Shown here: positions 6,966 to 8,328 of the stretch, one piece after another
Layout of the letters: each line of letters opens with the position of its first letter
Position numbering within the stretch: the first letter of the stretch is position 1
NCBI GenBank assembly: GCA_016463455.1
Contig: JAEMRG010000078.1
Location: 1 to 8,328 of the forward strand
Direction: 5' to 3'
Length of the DNA stretch: 8,328 nt
DNA from: Rhodoferax sp.
GTDB lineage: Bacteria; Pseudomonadota; Gammaproteobacteria; Burkholderiales; Burkholderiaceae_C
Position numbers and translations under genes: made by a program
Notes under the pieces: generated by a model
Database searches by the model: none
Told to the model about the DNA's origin: nothing
Seen by the model: the letters and a program-made list of their open reading frames with translations, nothing else

Positions 6966-8139
6966 GGGGTGGTTTGCTGCCGCAGTGATGTGCGCGCTGA
7001 TTGTAGGAAGCCTGGGCGGCTGCGCCAGTAGCCCCAACAGCGCTCCGGTTGAAGACCGCACACCGGCGTCCACTACGCAAGTGCCAGCAGCACCCGCTGC
7101 AGCAGTACTAGCGCCACCTAAAGTAGAAACTGGGCAAACTATCGTTCAAGCACGCAGCCGCTGGGTGGGGGTGGGCTGGGACGCATTGCCCGGCCTGCAG
7201 CAAGACGCCCTAGGCCAGGGCTGGCGCGCCTGGATAAAAAGCTGCGAACGCAGCGCCACCATGCCCCCGGCTTTGGCCACTTTGTGCCCCCAAGCCATGG
7301 CGCTATCTAACGCCGATGCAGCCGGACAGCGCGCCTGGATGTTCCGCCACCTGCAGCCCTACCGGGTCGAGTCGCTGCAAGGTGAATCCCAGGGTTTGCT
7401 CACCGCCTATTACGAACCTATTTTTGAGGCCAGCCGCGCGCCATCGGCCCAATTCAATGCGCCACTCTACGCGGCACCGGCCGGTTTGGCCAGCCGCAAG
7501 CCTTGGTACACGCGCAAGGAAATGGACACCCTGCCCGAGGCCAAAGCCGCGCTCAAAGGCAAAGCGCTGGTGTATCTGAACGACCCGGTCGATGCCCTGG
7601 TGCTGCAGATCCAAGGCTCGGGGCGTATCCGTGTGCAGCAGGCCGACGGTAGCTTTCGCACCTCGCGCCTGGCATTTGCCGCCACCAATGAGCAGCCCTA
7701 TAAAAGCGTGGGCAAGTGGTTGCTGGACCAGGGCCTCACCAAGGATGCCACCTGGCCCGGCATCAAAGCCTGGCTGGCACGCAATCCGCAACGCCAGCAA
7801 GAGCTGCTTTGGAGCAACCCGCGCATGGTTTTTTTCCGCGAAGAGGCCTTAAGTGACAGCGATCCAGAAGCCGGCCCGCGCGGCGCCCAGGGTGTGGCCC
7901 TGACAGCTGGGGGCTCGATAGCCGTCGATCCGGGCAGCATTCCTTATGGCACGCCGGTCTGGATCAGTTCCAGTGGGCCCCAAACCCAGTTGCAACAACT
8001 GGTCATCGCCCAGGACACCGGCAGCGCCATCATTGGCGCCGTGCGCGCCGACTACTTTGCGGGCTCGGGCGCGCAAGCCGGGGATTTGGCGGGGCGGCTG
8101 AAGCAGTCTTTGCAGATGTGGGTGTTGTGGCCTAAGTGA
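6964..8139 (+). CDS. mltA: MltA, membrane-bound lytic murein transglycosylase A (outer-membrane lipoprotein)
   Basis: From ATG 6964 the product has 391 residues. A hydrophobic leader ends in the lipobox LGGC, with lipidation at C20. Alanine at the +2 position predicts Lol sorting to the outer membrane. A Pro/Ala-rich linker follows, then the MltA domain: TAYYEP (147-152), QGSGRI (217-222), and the 3D domain with SIAVDPGSIPYGTPVWI and AQDTGSAIIG. D351 in QDTG aligns with the catalytic D308 of E. coli MltA, and D363 is a further conserved acid. The enzyme cleaves the MurNAc-GlcNAc bond of peptidoglycan, leaving 1,6-anhydro ends. The start is uncertain. ATG 6964 has only a badly spaced AGGG, and its leader has no positive charge. 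In-frame ATGs at 6913 and 6898 would add K and R residues typical of a signal n-region (KIIR before the core), but they overlap the antisense small gene, use rare codons, and also lack ribosome sites. The frame stays open upstream to 6454, but that part shadows the hydrolase gene. Confidence 0.92.
   Translation: MGWFAAAVMCALIVGSLGGCASSPNSAPVEDRTPASTTQVPAAPAAAVLAPPKVETGQTIVQARSRWVGVGWDALPGLQQDALGQGWRAWIKSCERSATMPPALATLCPQAMALSNADAAGQRAWMFRHLQPYRVESLQGESQGLLTAYYEPIFEASRAPSAQFNAPLYAAPAGLASRKPWYTRKEMDTLPEAKAALKGKALVYLNDPVDALVLQIQGSGRIRVQQADGSFRTSRLAFAATNEQPYKSVGKWLLDQGLTKDATWPGIKAWLARNPQRQQELLWSNPRMVFFREEALSDSDPEAGPRGAQGVALTAGGSIAVDPGSIPYGTPVWISSSGPQTQLQQLVIAQDTGSAIIGAVRADYFAGSGAQAGDLAGRLKQSLQMWVLWPK
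7000..7005 (-). promoter_or_regulatory. Candidate -10 element for the small membrane protein gene
   Basis: Read on the minus strand the hexamer is TACAAT (five of six matches to TATAAT), about 35 bases upstream of the ATG at 6965. At 17-base spacing the -35 region is only CTGGCG, a poor match. If real, the promoter sits inside the mltA signal-peptide coding sequence and gives a leader of roughly 28 bases. Confidence 0.25.
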
Positions 8140-8236
8140 GTCTGAGCCATCAGCGGCGCGATACACACTTGCTTTTAGTTTGACTACACTGCACACCTGA
8201 GCGCAGTCCTCTTACCCAGAGCCCGCTGCACAAACC

Positions 8237-8253
8237 GCCGCCCACAAGGCGGC
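8237..8253 (+). other. GC-rich hairpin in the leader of the last gene
   Basis: GCCGCC (8237-8242) and GGCGGC (8248-8253) form a perfect 6-bp stem around the loop CACAA. No T-run follows, so it is not a classic intrinsic terminator. It ends 11 bases before the Shine-Dalgarno sequence of the next gene, so it would sit in that mRNA's leader if transcription starts upstream. Confidence 0.4.
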
Positions 8254-8264
8254 TCTACCACCAC

Positions 8265-8269
8265 AGGAG
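8265..8269 (+). promoter_or_regulatory. Ribosome binding site of the last, partial gene
   Basis: AGGAG lies nine bases upstream of the ATG at 8279. It supports that ATG as a true start even though only 16 codons of the gene are visible. Confidence 0.7.
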
Positions 8270-8278
8270 CCCTTACCC

Positions 8279-8328
8279 ATGAATGCCCCCCTGCACCCCG
8301 ACCAGCTGCGCGCCGCATCCGTCACGCT
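8279..8328 (+). CDS. Start of an unidentified gene (first 16 codons; truncated by the window edge)
   Basis: ATG at 8279 follows a good ribosome site and opens a frame reading MNAPLHPDQLRAASVT to the window edge with no stop. MNAP-type N-termini are common in many unrelated Comamonadaceae proteins, so no family can be named. The orientation is the same as mltA, but the 139-base gap and leader hairpin suggest its own transcription unit. Confidence 0.6.
   Translation, partial: MNAPLHPDQLRAASVT

Larger units (their letters stand above)
8140..8278 (+). promoter_or_regulatory. Intergenic region after mltA, leader of the next gene
   Basis: These 139 bases hold no ORF of note. There is no convincing terminator for mltA; the only stem near its stop is three base pairs. 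TTGACT at 8180-8185 resembles a -35 box and TACACT at 8185-8190 a -10 box, but they overlap and neither has a partner at proper spacing, so a promoter is probable but not located. The 3' part holds the hairpin and ribosome site listed separately. Confidence 0.35.

Noticed and set aside
1..8328. Mobile element, CRISPR array, toxin-antitoxin or phage-defence system
   Set aside because: I saw no direct-repeat arrays, terminal inverted repeats, transposase or integrase motifs, or defence-gene domains. Every long stretch is accounted for by housekeeping-type genes.

Overview
The window reads as ordinary chromosomal DNA from a betaproteobacterium of the order Burkholderiales, most likely family Comamonadaceae. 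The basis is high G+C content with strong G/C preference at third codon positions, the style of the protein sequences, and a glnE gene divergent from a YhdP-type gene. The genus cannot be fixed from sequence alone. There is no rRNA, tRNA, CRISPR array, insertion sequence, phage gene or island signature, and gene density is very high.

Layout from left to right. (1) Positions 1-1795, minus strand: the first 598 codons of glnE, the bifunctional adenylyltransferase/adenylyl-removing enzyme of glutamine synthetase. Its 3' part lies beyond the left edge. (2) Only 26 bases separate the glnE start from the divergent start of (3) a 1376-residue YhdP/AsmA-like envelope protein on the plus strand (1822-5952). 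(4) A weak hairpin with a T-run overlaps the yhdP stop and is followed, behind a good ribosome binding site, by a Nit-type carbon-nitrogen hydrolase (5996-6820). (5) A 45-residue single-pass membrane protein is encoded on the minus strand (6828-6965), convergent with the hydrolase. (6) A lipoprotein MltA, a membrane-bound lytic murein transglycosylase, lies on the plus strand (about 6964-8139). Its start ATG shares the palindrome CATG with the start of the small gene. (7) A 139-base intergenic region contains a perfect 6-bp GC hairpin and a Shine-Dalgarno site. (8) The first 16 codons of an unidentified gene run off the right edge.

Functionally the window joins nitrogen control (GlnE acting on GlnA in the cytoplasm) with envelope biogenesis: YhdP-type lipid transport between the membranes and MltA peptidoglycan turnover at the outer membrane. 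The Nit hydrolase is probably a metabolite-repair or small-amide amidase co-transcribed with yhdP. The genes do not form one pathway.

I found no convincing undescribed system. The points most worth a second look are the start-to-start overlap of mltA with the small membrane protein, the 26-base glnE/yhdP divergent gap with its mirrored mini-ORFs, the CxxC pair in the GlnE linker, and the hairpin ahead of the last gene.
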